DNA of 64,000 nt from Cryptomeria japonica (GCF_030272615.1 NW_026729307.1:43740-107739), one strand, 5' to 3'; numbered from the stretch's first letter, positions 22,569-37,165 are shown. A program made the numbers and translations. The notes: generated from the sequence alone by a model not told the origin.

Positions 22569-24569
22569 CAATCTAAAGTTACACATCATAATTATTGTCT
22601 TGAATACCTAAAATCTATTCAACTAGTGGAGGGACCTCATGAAGACTGATACCCTTCAGTGGGAAATCTTATGCATGCATGACATGGATCTTAGGGAAGA
22701 AAAAAATCATGATTCAACCTCTGTATTTGCAATGTTGAGAACTATAGAGAGCTTGAAGATGCAATGGAAGTTGATAGTTTGCAAGATGCAGTGATGATGA
22801 CATCCATTTTCCAATAGAGCATGGCATGTATTGGTGATAGAGTGTATGAAGTTCTTGTGAATAGTTTGATTGTCATTTAAAAGACAATGTTGTACAAGAT
22901 AAACATAGTTCAAGGTGTTGATTTCCTCTTCTCAAACCCAAGCATAGTGTTTAACATCTATATCTTTTAATCTTCATCACAATGATAGAGACATTAAGTA
23001 ATTAATGTATACCTACAAATGAATAAAGTAAAACAACAAGAAAAGTGCATTTGATAAGATACACAAGATTTAATGGTAGTCCATGAAGTAAATGATGAAT
23101 TTCTATCATATTGAACAAGTAATGATAATCACGAGGAGAACAAAGAGTGTGTTCATAGGAAGTTGCAAGGAAGAGTAAATGACAGTGCCAAAGAAATGAA
23201 AGAAAAACAAAAGATAGGCTTCAATAACCTAGTTGTCCATACAATGATGAGAGAATAAGATTAGTTGAAAAGGTGGTGGTCTAGAAGGATAAATTAGAAG
23301 ACTCAAGGATAAGGAAGACTCAATGAAATAACACTTTTTTTAAAAACCCGTAGATGAACTCTTATAGCCTCACAAAGATTTTAACCATCTTTAGGTCACT
23401 TTTCCATGGCCTATAGGCATGGAGAGTAGATTGAGATAATTTGAGGACATTTATTGGCTAGTTGAGTTAGTGGAGATCATCTTGGAGGAGGTTAGATGAC
23501 TTGAATAGTTGAATGGGCAAATATAGGGGTAGTTCTAGAGGATTTTGATCTAATTTCAAGGCTATCCAAGTATTTAGGAGTCAATATAGAAACTAATAAG
23601 AAAGGAAGAAGAAGAAAGGGCTAGCCTTAATCATGTCCAACACTACCAAGGAACCTTTTCTAGCATTCGAATCAAGGTTAAAGTTTTCTAGCACCAAAAG
23701 AAGTTTGACCAGGTCATAAAAATATGACACTTGTCTTTTAGTCATTTCATCCTTGTTACAAGTTGTAAGGAGTGTTTCTAAAGATAAAAAGAAACATCTA
23801 CCTTTACTTTTTAGGTATTCTTGCATTTTTATATAAAATTTTAGCTCTCTAAAGCTCTTTAGCATTAACAAAGTCTTGAAACTCAAGATATTAGTCACTT
23901 GGTGACTAAAAAATCATTGTAATTTAAGTTTTTAGAGAAATTTAAATACTTTAGAATACGTGCTATTGTATCAACACATTTTTTAGAAATAATAAAGTTT
24001 AGTTTTTCTTTCTCAATAGCTATCTTATTTTGTACAACTTGATGATTGATTAATTTTTATACGATTTTGTTGTTAATCCTAAAACGTTTGTCTCATTTAG
24101 TATCTTTAAAAGAGAAAGTAAATGTATTGGTGTAGGTTGCAAGTTGTGAGATGAGTCAAAATTAGTTTTAGTTGTGAGAAGATAATATTTTTCCTACTTA
24201 AATTATGAAATCAATCCTTCTTACAAAACACGTGGGCATTAGTATCTGGAAACATTTGAGTTGTGTGATAAAAAATTTGATCATTGAAGCAATTATGTGA
24301 TAGAAGATAGTAGTACATGTTATATAACATCTGGTGCATCACCATTATACTTTGTAGGTTCATCCTTTTAAACATTTATACCATTTTAGAGTTTTCTTCC
24401 CCTTTTTCATCAAGAATCATCAGTTTAGATGTAATTCTTAGGTAATTCTGTATATGAACCAACCTTTTCTAAAATTTGACCTCTACCATCAAATCTCATA
24501 CTCTAAGAGGTCATCCCATGTGCCAATCGATAGTTAAGAGCTTAAATAGGGCACAACTTTGTTGATAAT

Positions 24570-24968
24570 AGTTCTATTCAATACAAGGAGGCCAAGGGAA
24601 ATCAGGGGCAGGGTAGGTGGGGGGGAGTGATAAGGGATGAGAATGGCAGATTCTTAGTAGTGATGGCATTCCCCTTGGGAAACTAGATCAGCCAATGTTT
24701 TGAAGCCATTGGGTCCTATAAAACCTTATTGCTTTCCCGTCAAATTAATGGTAAAAATGTTTGGATCGAAGGGGATTCGAACAATATCATCCAATGTCTT
24801 AAGGGGAAAAATAAGGCCTCATGGACCATCAACAATTGGATTGATTTATCAAAAGAGATAATCCTCTCCTTTGATAAATCTTTTATATCCCATGCTTACA
24901 AGGAAGGTAACACCATGGCAGAATTTTTTACCAACAAAGGTGTGACAGCAAATGGGAGGATGACATAG
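24570..24968 (+). pseudogene. RNase H-like fragment, X1 copy 2
   Basis: Same decayed domain and same internal TAG as at 384-782. Copy 2 differs by T-for-C at two sites (24,688 and 24,859) and G-for-T at 24,940, which restores NKGVT, the reading found in X2 where copies 1 and 3 have NKVVT. Confidence 0.65.
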
Positions 24969-25240
24969 AACTTAGAGGACAGCCTGGAGGATGGTGTTAG
25001 AGATCTCATTTGATACGATAGATCACATGAGATACGTGGTGGCGCTCCATCAAATTCATATTTTCAATGATGGGAAAAATAATTATTATTATTCATGGGA
25101 GATATTGTGGAGATGCTAGAGGTGGATTGCTTCATTATTGCTTGCACACTTTTTGGGTCTTTAGTGAGCTCTTTTGGATTTTATTCTACCTGCAAATTCT
25201 TCTTAACCATTCTAAACCTGAGAACTTTGCAAATGCTAAA

Positions 25241-26792
25241 ATGGATGATGATAGGCATCGTGATATCCCTATGGATTGTGAAGGCCTAAGGGATAACAAA
25301 ACTATCTAGATAATCCTAGAAAAGGGGGAGCTTACACCCTATATAAAAAAGTTGCATGGATGGGATCCTAAAGTGTCTAGGATTTTTGTTAGAGGATGGA
25401 AAGATGGAAAACTTACCTTGTTTGGAAGGGCTGTGGTGGTGGAGAAGAACCTTATTGCAGAGATTAATGGGCTCCCTACGAAGGGTCTCATTTTTTATAG
25501 AGACAAAAAATACTTGGACCCGACGGTGAAGAAATTCCCTAAAAATGACAAAGAAAGGAAATTGCTGGTGAAGAACAATAAAAGTTTCTACAATGTGGAT
25601 ACCATTAAAATGATTTGGAGGGAGGTTTTTAAGGTGTTAATGGAATACATTACCATGGACGATTAGTACTCGTGGGTTTTCAAACATCATTTTATTCTTC
25701 TTAATCACTTAGACACCAGGTTAGGGTATCTTTTCCTTTCTATCTTTTGTTGTCCATCAATGCTAGCATTTCTAAGCATAGAGAGAATCCTCGTGCTAAC
25801 CCTATTCTTCATGGGGGTCTTTTGATTCTTATTTATGAACATTTTGAGGCCATTTATGTCAAACCTAATTCCCCCCTCATTTATATTTCAAAGCATGTGG
25901 AGTCGAAAACCTACAGTTTTAATGATAATGACTAGAACACGGACATGGAGGATGAGTACCATGTTCCCCTTGTGAAAAAACCAAAGATTGTTTCCCCTCA
26001 TGCGTGGAAAGGGAATAATATTGACTTAGATTTGGACCCCTCCCCTACCTCTGGTGCCAAGATTTCCCCTAATAAGATAAAAGGTCATCGTCTACCTAAG
26101 GGTAAGGCTCTTGACTTAGAGGAACATTCTCCTATGCATTATTATTGAGCTCCCTAGTCTCCTCTACATTTTCTCAACTCTTACCCTTAGATACAAATAG
26201 GGAGACTAGACCCTCGTTCCCCAACCAGCTCGACCTAGACTCTTCCCCGTTGAATATAGACCAAGAGTTCCCCACTGATATCCTGGATATTGCTATAAAT
26301 AGTGCAGTGGATTCTTTCTAGATAATGAAGTGGTCTTTCCATGAGATCAAGAATCTCAATATAAAACAGAAGCCCATTAGTAGCAAAGTGGAAAGGCTGG
26401 AAACTAGTGGTGAGGGCTCTCATTTTAGACAGGTTTCCAAGGGTAAAGAGCTTTGGACAAAAGAGGAAAATCTTTTAGTTATTGATTGTCTCACTAAAAC
26501 CGTTGAAGCCCTGGACAACTTGAAAAGGGACTATGAGCATAAGATTGCGGTCATGGAGAAGAAGATTAAAATTATTAAAGAATCTCTCCACTCCATTATG
26601 TCCCATTGTCATACTATTATCAAGACCATCATTGATAGCATGAATACCATGGTTATGACTATGGAGAAGGGATATCAAAGAAACTTAGTTGTGGAGCTGG
26701 AGTTGGAAAAGGAAAAAGGATTTGATGAGTCAGAGGGTCCAAGCAAGAGAACACGGGCCAATTTGAAGAGGAAAGTTGTAAATAACTTGTAG
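25241..26792 (+). pseudogene. Putative plant transposon protein-like ORF, X1 copy 2
   Basis: Carries the frameshifts and stops of 1,055-2,606. One change was noticed: G instead of T at 26,302, shared with copy 3. Confidence 0.5.
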
Positions 26793-28166
26793 GAGATTCA
26801 GGAATTCAAAAAAGTGGCTCAAAATTAAACATGAATCAGCTAGAGGCAGAGGTCGCTGAGACCTTTAAGGCTTGGCCTAGTTGTCTTCGGCTTCTGTCTA
26901 GTTTTTTGTAGGTTTCTTGCTGGTGTTGGGTTCCCTTTTTCTCTTTTTTCTCTCTTTTGGCAGCATTTTGCTTAATTGTTATGCTTTGCATGTTTTATCT
27001 TGGTGATTGACCTTTTGTAAAGGGTGTTGGGTCCCTTCAAAATCCCTTTTTATCATAATTAAAAATAGTTCTATTCAATAATGTTCATATGATCTTTGCT
27101 CAAGCATCATTACGATAATGATTATCATTATAGAATACATTATCCTCCAATTGAGGTTTGTTGGTGCCCTTGCCATCAATTTTTTTCATGAATGATGTCA
27201 TTATCTCTTATATATTAGAAAATAAATGAAAATAAAAAGTATCATAAAAACTCAAAGAAATTAAAATATTATGTCCCAAATTTTAATATAAATGAACATG
27301 ATTTGTGTTCATTATAAATAATTAAAATATCTAATTTAAGGTAATTTTGGCTGACAATCAAGAAAAATCTTGTAAATGAAAGAGAATTGAAAACTTTGAA
27401 AAAAAAAATTATATTTAGGTATAAGAATCGTAAAAAATAGCGACTAAAAATTCCTTGAAGGGAAGCAGTTATCCCTACTACGTGTAAACTAGAAAGCACA
27501 AGAATAGGTATTTATGCAAGAAAAGATCATGAATGCCAAGTTGAATTAAAAATTATGTTCTCAATATTTAATTGAGATTGAACTCATAAACACATATCAA
27601 GTCCATGTGTTAGATTAGTTTCACATCTGAAAGATTAAATCCACAATTAAAAAAAAATGTGATCAAAAGTGATACATAAGTCATTCATAAATTCTAAAAC
27701 ATATATCATACTTATAAATCAGCATTTAACATATATCATTTATCGTATTTATTTATTTAGTCATTAGTTAAGATATGTTATATATTAAAAATATATATTT
27801 TGTATTGAAAAATGAAAATCAATATTTATTGAATGAATAATATATTTTAATATTTAGTAGGTGAGTATAAAATGTGGTTGAGTGAGAGCATCAATATGAT
27901 TGGTCATTGGTTGTAGATTGGACTCTCTTTAATTAATATCTCTTAGAAGTCAATATCAATCAATTATATTATTTTTTATTTTATTTTTCTTTGAATGTCA
28001 TATAAATTTTATCAAAATAATTGATATATTATATAATTTATTTTTTATAATAAATAATATACTTTTGTCAAAAGATTGTAGTTTGAGTATAACTAATGAG
28101 AAAGATATTACGATGTTAAGAAAACTATAATACATGCCACATATAATTGATGAGAAAGATATAGGA

Positions 28167-31100
28167 CAATCTAAAGTTGCACATGATAATTATTGTCTAA
28201 GTGAATAGCTAAAATCTATTCAAATAGTGGAGGGACCTAATGAAGACCAATACCCTTAAGTGGGAATTCTTATGCATGCATGACATGTATCTTAGGGAAG
28301 AAAAAAATCATGATTCAACCTCTATATTTGCAAGGTTGAGAATTATAGAGAGCTTGAAGATGCAATGGAAGTGGATAGTTTGCAAGTTGTATCTTAATGG
28401 TAGTCCATGAAGTAAATGATGAATTTCTATCATATTTAACAAGCAATGATAATCACGAGGAGAATAAAGAGTGTGTTCATAGGAAGTTGCAAAGAAGAGT
28501 AAATGACAGTGCCAAAGTAATGAAAGAAAAACAAAAGATAGGCTTCAATAACCCAGTTGTCCATACAATGATGGGAGAATAAGATTAGTTGAAAAGTAGG
28601 TTGTATAGAAGGATAAATTAGAAGACTCAAGGATAAGGAAGACTCAATGAAATAACACATGTTATTTTTAAGCCGTAGATGAACTCCTATACCCTCACAA
28701 AGATTTTAACCATCTTTAGGTCACTTTTCACATGGCCTATAGACGTGGAGAGTGGGTTAAGATAATTTGAGGATATTTATTGATTAGGTGCGTTAGTGGA
28801 GAACATCTTGGAGGAGGTTAGATGACTTGAATAGTTGAATGGGCAAATATAGGGGTAGTTTGAGAGGCTTTTGATCTACTTTGAAGGTTATCCAAGTATC
28901 TAGGAGCCAATATAACAAATAATAAGAATTGAAGAGGAAGAAAGGGCTAGCATTCATCATGTCCAACACTACCAAGGAACCTTTCTAGAATTCAAATCAA
29001 GGCTAAAGTTTTCTAGAACCATTTGAAAGAAATTTGACCAGGTCATAAAAACATGACACTTGTCTTTTAGTCATTTGATCCTTGTTACAAGTTGTAAGGA
29101 GTGTTTCTAAAGCTAAAAAGAAACATCTACCTTTAGCTTTTAGTTATTCTTGCATTTTTCTATAACATTAGAGCCCTCTAAAGCTCTTTAGCATTAACAA
29201 AGTCTTGAAACTCAAGAAATTAGTCACTTCGTGACTGAAAAATCATTGTGATTTCAGCTTTTAGAGCAATTTAAATACTTTAGAATACATGCTATTGTAT
29301 CAACACATTTTTAGAAATAATAATGTTTAGTTTTTCTTTCTCAATAGCTATCTTATTTTGTACAACTTTATGACTTTATACGATTTTGTTGTAAATCCTA
29401 AAACGTTTGTCTCATTTAGTATCTTTAAAAGAGAAAGTAAATGTATTGGTGGCAGTGCAGGTTGCAAGTTGTGAGATGAGTCAAAATTAGTTTTAGTTGT
29501 GAGAAAATATTTTTTCCTACTTAAACTATGAAATCAATCCTTCTTACAAAACACTTTGGCATTAGTATCTAGAAACATATGAGTTGTGTGATAAAAAGGC
29601 TGATCATTGTAGCAATTATGTGCTAGAAGATAGTAGTACATGTTATATAACATCTAGTGCATCACCATTATAGTTGTAGGTTCATCCTTTTAAACATTTA
29701 TGTCATTTTAGAGTTTTCTTCTCCTTTTTCATCAAGAATCATCAGTTTAGAGGTAATTCTTAGGTAATTAAGTATAGAAACCAATCTTCTCTAAAGGTTG
29801 ATCTCTACCATCAGAGCACATACTCTAAGAGGTCATCCCATGTGCCAATTGATAGTTAAGAGATTAAATAGGGCACAACTTTGTCGATCTAACAGTTCTA
29901 TTCAATATGGGGTGACCAAGAGAAATCCAGGGTCGGGTAGGTGTGGGGGAGTGATAAGGGATGAGAATGGAAGATTCTTAGTAGCGATGGCATTCCCTTT
30001 GGGCAACTAGACCAACCAACTTGTTGAATCCATTGGGGCCTATCAAAAATTGTTGCTTTCCTATCAAATTAATGGTAAAGATGTTTGAATTGAAGGGGAT
30101 TCGAACAATATCATCCAATATCCTAAGGGTAACAATAAGGCCTCACGGATTGATTTATCGAAAGAGATAATCCTCTCCTTTGATAAACATTTTATATCCC
30201 ATGCTTATAGGGAAGCTAACAACGTGACATAATTTTTTGCCAACAAAGGTGTGACAACCAATGGGAGGATGACATATAACATAGAGGACAACCTGGAGGA
30301 TGATGTCAAAGATCTCCTTCGATATGATAGCTCACATGGGATATGTGGTGGCTCTACATCAGATTTTTATTTTCAAGGATGGGAAAAACAATTATTGCTA
30401 ATCATGGGCGATATTGTGGCGAGGCTAGAGGCAGATTGCTTCATTATTGCTTGCACGCTTTCTAGGTCTTTAGTGAGCTCTTCTGGATTTTACTCTGCCT
30501 GTAAATTCTGATTAACCATTCTAAACCTGAGAACTTTGCAAATGCTAAAATGCGTGGTGATAGGCATCACGCTAAGCCTATAGATTGTGAAGGCCTAAGG
30601 GCCAATGAAACTATCTAAGGGCCAACGAAACTATCTAGAGAATTCTAGAAAAGGGGGAGCTTACACCCTATATAAAAAAGTTACATGGAGGGGATCCTAA
30701 AGTGTCTAGGATTTTCGCCAGAGGATGGAAAGATGGAAAACTTACCCTATTTGGAAGGGTTGCGGTGGTGGAAAAGAACCTTATTGCAGATATTATTGGG
30801 CTCCTTGTGAAGGGTTTCAAATTTTATAGAGACAGAAAATACTCAGACCCGACGGTGAAGAAATTCCCCAAAAATAACAAAGAAAGGAAATTGTTGGTGA
30901 AGAAAAAAAAAGTTGCTACGATGTGGATATCATTAAACCGATTTGGAGGGATTTTCTGAAGTTTTTAATGGAATACATTACCATGGACGGTCAGTAATCG
31001 CAGGTTTTTGAACATCATTTTATTCTTCTTAATCACTTAGACACCAGGTTAGGGTATCTTTTCCTTTCTATCTTATGTCCTCCCTCAATGCTAGCCTTTC

Positions 31101-33156
31101 TGAGCATAGAGATAATCATAGTGCTAACCCTATCCTTCATGAGGATCTTTAGGTTCTTAATTATGAACATTTTAAGGCAGTTTCTGTTGAACCTAATTCT
31201 CCCCTCATTTCTATTTCAGAGGATGTGGAGTTGGAAACGCATAGTTCTAATGATGCCAAGAGGAACATGGACATGGAGGATGAGTGCCCTATTCCCCCTG
31301 TGAAAAAACCGAAGGTTGTTCCCCCTCATACTAGGAAAGGAAATAAAATTGACTTAGATTTGGACCCCTCCCCTGCCTCTGGTGCCAAGATTTCCCCTAA
31401 TAAGATGAAAGACCATCGTCTGCCTAAGGGCAAGGCTCTTGACTTAAAGGAACATTCGCCTATGCATGATTCTCAAGCTCCCCGGTCTCCCTTGCATTCG
31501 TTCAACTCTTACCCTTAGATACGGATAGGGAGAGTAGACCCCGGTTCTCCAACCAACTCAACCTAGACTCTCCCGTGTTGAATATGGACCAAGAGTTCCC
31601 CACTGATATCTTGGATATTGCTAGAAACGGGGTGGTGGATTCTTTCCAGATAATGAAGTGGTCTTTCCATGAGATCAAGAATATCAATATAAAATAGAGG
31701 GCCATTAGTAAAAAAGTGGAAAGGCTAGAAACCAGTCGTGAGGACTTTCATTTTAGACAGGATTCCAAGGGTAAAGAGCTTTGCATGAAAGAGAAAAATA
31801 TTTTAGTTATTGATTGTCTCACTAAAACTGTTGAAGCCCTTGACAACTTGAAAAAGGACTATGAGAGTAAGATTGCAGTCATGGAGAAGAAGATTAAAGG
31901 TATTTAAGAATCTCTCCACTCCATTATGTCCCATAGTCATAGTGTTATCAATACCATCATTGATAGCATGAATACCATGGTTATGACTATGGAAAAGGGA
32001 TATCAAAGCAACTTAGTTGTGGAGCTGGACTTGAAAAAGGAAAAAGGAAATGATGAGTCAGAGGGTCCAAGCAAGAGAACGCAGGCCAATTTGAAGAGGA
32101 AAGTTGAAAAAACCTTGTAGGAGATTCATGAATTCAAAAAAGTAGCTCAAAATTAAACATGAATCAGCTGGAGGCAGAGGTCGCCGAGACCCTTAAGTCT
32201 TTGGCCTAGTTGTTTTTCAGCTTCTGTCTGGTTTTGGGCTGCCTTTTTCTCGGTTTTCTCTCTTTTGGCAGCATTTTGCTTAATTGTTATGCTTTGCATG
32301 TTTTATCTTGGTGATTGACCTTTTGTAAAGGGTGTTGGGTCCCTTCAAAAACCTGTTTTTACCGTAATTAAAAATAGTTCTATTCAATAATGTTCATATG
32401 ATCCTTTTGCTCAAGCATCATCACCATAATGATTATCATTATAGAAGACATTATCCTCCAATTGAGGTTTTTTGGTGCCCTCACCATCAATTGTTTTCAG
32501 GAATGATGCCATTATCTCTTATATATTAGAAAATAAATTAAAATATAAAAGTATCATAAAGACTAAAAGAAATTAAAATATTATGTCCCAAATTTTAATA
32601 TAAATGAACATGATTTGTGTTCATTATAAATAATTAAAATATCTAATTTAAGGTAATTTTGTCTGACAATCAAGAAAAATCTTGTAAATGAAAGGGAATT
32701 GAAAACTTTGAAAAAAAAAACAACTATATTTAGGTATAGGAATCTTAAAAAATAACCAGTAAAATTTCCTTGAAGGGAAGCATATATCCCTACTATGTGT
32801 AAACTAGAAACCACAAGAATAGGTATTCATGCAAGAAAAGGTCATGAACACCAAGTTGAATTAAAAATGATGTTCTCAATATTTAATTGAGATTGAACTC
32901 ATAGACACATATCAAGTACATGTGTTAGATTAGTATCACATTTGAAAGATCAAATCCACAATTAAAAAAAAAAAGTGATACATAAGTCATTCATCAATTC
33001 TAAAACATATATCATACTTATAAATCAGCATTTAACATATATCATTTATCTTAGTTCTTTATTTAGTCATTACTTAAGATATGCTATATATTAAAAAAAA
33101 AAAATTTGTTTTGAAAAATGAAAATCAATATTTATTGAATGAATAATATTTTAAAA
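28167..33156 (+). repeat. Module X2, copy 2
   Basis: Same extent as 3,981-8,970. The RNase H remnant lies at 29,891-30,274, the gag-like remnant at 30,550-32,120, and the tail to 32,381. Variants shared with copy 3 against copy 1 include C at 30,485, A at 30,641 and C at 31,738. A at about 32,219 is private to this copy. Confidence 0.85.
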
Positions 33157-33385
33157 TCATGACATAAAATGTTGTCTTATGGGTCTGCTGGCTACAAAGA
33201 GAGGATTAAAATACAGGTAGCAATAATTATTGGAGAAGCTTAAACAACTTTTTAGTGAGAAGCACTGGAGTGATTTTGAAAATGGAGGTGCACCAACTTT
33301 TTTATATATCAACGTTCTGCTGATTACCACCTCAACTTCTCTGGAAAGTACTGCCAAAAAAAAATACACAAGGGCTTAGACAAGA

Positions 33386-35652
33386 TTACATCACATCAAA
33401 CTTTAAAAAAAAATGCAATTTGATTTGATTTGATTTGGGCGAATAGTGAACCTTGTGAATGAGAGATTGATAATACGGTTTTAATTTCTCCACATCAGTA
33501 CGAACTGTACTTTTGCTGTAAAGATCATATTTGCTGCACATTCAATTATTTGGTTAGTAACGCAAGACTCTAGCCCTAGAGCTGCAAAATAAAACGCAGG
33601 TATAACTTTACATACTTGAACTCCTGCAACCATGGAAGCATTTGGCGGTCCAAATCATTCATGAAGTGCATGTAGGCACCTTCTTGATGCATCACTGCCA
33701 TTTCCATTGCCACCACAATTTAATGAATATGTTTAATCTATGTATGCATACCATATCACAGTGGGGGAATGAGAGCTCACCATAGAATGAATGGTAATGT
33801 ATTATGAAATAGGCCTGTGGAGGTAGTGTCGATTTGTTTTCTTTCATCACCTTCAAGTTCAAGAGACAAACACTTATTAATGAGAGTAATCACTGACAGA
33901 TTTTTTTTTAATAAGATCTATTTATTAGTGTGATTACAGCTGAGCCATTTAAACAAATCAAAGCTTGGAATGTGCTCCGCAGCATTATTATATTAATTAC
34001 CTGATACATGTACTCGTCATGTCCCCATGACATAAAAAGCTTTTCAAATCCGCATCCCTCTTGATAGATTCCTGTGCCAGTATTGTATTTGGGATCCCAA
34101 GTGTCCGGATTGTTGAGGAACATCTGCATGTTTTGTCCACTTTAATCAAACTTATTATAGAGCAACTTAGAAAATTTATGATCTCATGATTTTTTTGGAT
34201 TTACGTTTTTTAAGAAAGAGGTAAATGCTTTTGATCTGGAGTTTCTGAAGCCATAAATGGGAACCTCAATCTAACATATACACTCAACAATAATACCCAA
34301 ATAAAAATTGAATCTTAAGAACATGACAAACACCACCGCAATTAAACCATCACACATACTTGAATTTAACTGTTTCATTTCTATATGAAAACAAGTTTTT
34401 TTTTGTGATCATAAATAATTTATAAATCATGATTATGAAGAAATTCTTCACAATTGCTTTATAAGTCATCCCATAGTTTGGTGCAATGCTCATAATTATG
34501 AGCATTTCGATATTATTTAGTACCTGGTGATGTACAATAGATTTATCGAATGGACATCCGACTGGAAATGTATCGCCTGCTCAAGGCAAATATGATATTA
34601 TTAGTTTTAACAATGTAACCCAAAGTTCATTTCAGAACAATATAACTATTCTAGTTTATGCACAGTAAAGCTTGAAGGTTAAATGGAGTGAAAACATACC
34701 GACCACAGCCCATTGAGGTGACTGGCCAAATTTGGGATGAAGCAAAACCTTGCCCAAGTCTGCATTATATTTCCAAATCATCACAAGTAGAGGGAAGATT
34801 AGAAGAAAATAACAAGACCAAAAATGCAGTGAAAAGTATTACCCACCATGAATAAAGGCAGTGAGATGAAACCAGTCTTGGTCAGGATAATCTTTTCTAA
34901 TGGCTTCTGCAGTTTGCAGGAGGTGCTCGATCTGAGGCACATCCAGATCGGGGTCACTCTCATCCACGATGTCATTCAATAACTCTGCGCATTCCCAGAT
35001 ACCCATCTCTCCTTTATTGAAGCACAGATGCTTTTCTCTCATTCTCTGCACCTGTAACAATGTAATATCATTCATACACATTCACTGCTTTCCTTCCGTA
35101 GAAGCTTTTCATTACCCATATCCAATCAAAGTTTAAAAAAAAAACTTATATTAATGGAATTTTGGCAGTCGTTGATATCAATATAATGAGATTCTTAGGT
35201 TTTGATTGTGTGAGAATTTTAATATCAATGTTTCAGATCATATTTGAATTAAAGAATGATGAATAATTCTTTCAAAAGCATAACAAATTGATGATTCATA
35301 GAAGTAAGATGTTTAATTTTCTCTCTTCTTTGATTCATCCTAATGATATATTATGGAGTATGATCCAAAACATTGATATAAAAGTATTTACCGATTCAAA
35401 TGTCTGATAGGCATGATTTTTACGGTAAGTCTCTTCAACAACTGACTTCCGTTCACCTTCTGTATAATAAGACCTACAATACAATAATCATTTTATAAAT
35501 CTCTTCAAAACCTGACGATTAAATACATGAAAAGAAGAAAAAGTTCACCTGAAATCTTTGCCAAATGCATTCGATTCAGGAACCACAAAGCCAAGCTCTT
35601 GTCCTCCTTCATCGCAATGGTGGCTATGCACAGGTAGTATTGGCATCTCCAT
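33386..35652 (-). CDS. MIOX: Myo-inositol oxygenase, complete nine-exon gene, copy 2
   Basis: Exons (minus): 35652-35549, 35473-35392, 35051-34847, 34759-34700, 34576-34524, 34123-34001, 33850-33781, 33694-33616, 33533-33386. All splice sites, the 307-codon length and all six metal ligands are as in copy 1. The one coding change found is C instead of T at plus position 35,561, which makes residue 31 Gly rather than Asp. Gly is, as I recall, the usual residue in plant MIOX after SNAF, so this copy has the ancestral form. Upstream of the gene a few substitutions shared with copy 3 (for example A at 35,913, G at 35,938 and T at about 36,340) separate it from copy 1. The TATA-like box is unchanged at 35,793-35,800. 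Confidence 0.93.
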
Positions 35653-37000
35653 CTTGTCTGAACTAAACAAAAATATTGCCTACTAAGGCTATGGTTACGT
35701 TCAACTTTCAAGCTCAACTCAATCGCAAAGAAATTGCAAGATGAGAGTGAAAAAAAAGCTGGCGGTTGCTTCCATTATGGTGTACGTGGGTAACTTATAG
35801 ATCGATTATGCACACGTTTTTTTTGAAAAGCCATTGCATTCCTTATTTTATTGAACTTCTTTTTTGATTATCTTCCAACTTATTCAACTTATCACAGTTT
35901 GACTGTTTACGTATCAATTAGATAATGAAGGAATCTAGCTGTGGCAGCCGTGGGATAAGAGGGGACAAATCTAGTGATAAGATAAGGTTGCCATGGCAGA
36001 GCATATTTTGAATACGGATGCCACGCATATTTCTGGAATAAAAAAAGAAAAACCAGAGAAATGAGAGGAATTAGTGAGTAAAGAGTATTACAATGTGTAG
36101 GTATTGTCTTCCAACTCTCTCATAAGCCAGCCGCCTACGTAGATTATACATGTTATATTCAAACAAGCAATTTCAAAATCACTCAACTCACATCAGTGTT
36201 AGGTAGTTTTCCACCTCGAACAACATGTGGCGCTTTAGATGATTATTGTTTAAGGTCTTTCAATACAAATCCAAATCTTGAACAAGGATGCAAAGCGTCA
36301 AGTTCCTGCCATTAGAAGAATGAGAGTAATGGATAGAGATAAAGAGGAAGAGATAGCTACATATAGATATAGATGGAGAAATAAAGCTATTCAAATAAAC
36401 TTTTATTTATAAATCAAAAGTGAATTAACTTTCATTTAAAAAATTAATTCAGTTATAAAATATATTCACTTTTGAACTAAAATAAACTTCATAATAAGTA
36501 TAATAATAAACTTTATAAATAAGTATAGCATTATTATTATAATAACTACAACATTATTATATTAAGAATTAAACAAATTCTCATTATAAGTATAAAATAT
36601 GTAATAATAAAGTTATATTTTTAATTATATATATAATAAAATTAATTTATAATTATTACTAAAAATTTGTAAAGTTTATTGGATTGGAAATGGTGTTAGT
36701 GTGAGAGTTATGGTTTGGTTAGAGTTATAATTCAAAAATTCAAAAGTGAATAAACTTTCACTTATAAAGTTTATTCAATTATAAAATTTATTCACTTATG
36801 AATAAATTTGATAAGTGAAACTTTATTCACTTTGAATTAAAATAATCTTTAATAAGTATCACATTTTATACTTATAATATGTATAACATTATTTTCCAAT
36901 TCTTTTGTATATTTTCAATAATAAAAAAATATAACATTATTATTATAAAATAAGTAATAATAATGTTAGTTTTAAAATTAGGGTTAGGGTTAGGTATACA

Positions 37001-37165
37001 ACTAGCTTATATATATTTAATAATATATATAGAATAAGCCGAGAGATATCCTTCTAGAGGCGCCTATTTTTTTATTAATTTATCAACATTAAATGGCAAT
37101 AGGTGCCTCGAGAAGAATATCTCTCAGCTTATTCTATATATATTATTAAATATATATAAGCTAGT
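37001..37165. repeat. Fold-back element, copy 2
   Basis: Arms 37,001-37,066 and 37,100-37,165; no difference from copy 1 noticed, including the four arm mismatches. Confidence 0.75.

Larger units (their letters stand above)
1..24186. repeat. Tandem unit, copy 1 (24,186 bp)
   Basis: Position 1 onward is repeated at 24,187 and again at 48,374 in the same orientation. The unit holds modules X1 (right part) and X2, MIOX, a telomere-like tract, retroelement pseudogenes and the left part of the next X1. It is one base shorter than copy 2 because a T run near 13,650 has seven Ts here and eight in the other copies. The phase of the unit is set by the window start, so position 1 is not a true duplication breakpoint. 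Confidence 0.97.
22569..27851 (+). repeat. Module X1 spanning the copy 1/copy 2 junction
   Basis: The only complete X1 modules in the window are this one and 46,756-52,038. Its left 1.6 kb align with 3,981-5,326 of X2 but include about 280 bp (22,786-23,069) missing from X2. That segment has CAAGA at both ends, a possible microhomology for deletion in X2. The minus-strand 101-codon stretch at 23,593-23,898 is not recognised and is broken in X2, so it is not called. The arbitrary unit boundary at 24,187 falls inside this module. Confidence 0.85.

Noticed and set aside
23593-23898. 101-codon minus-strand ORF in X1
   Set aside because: No recognisable domain; broken in X2; identity at 47,780-48,085 is explained by the recent duplication.
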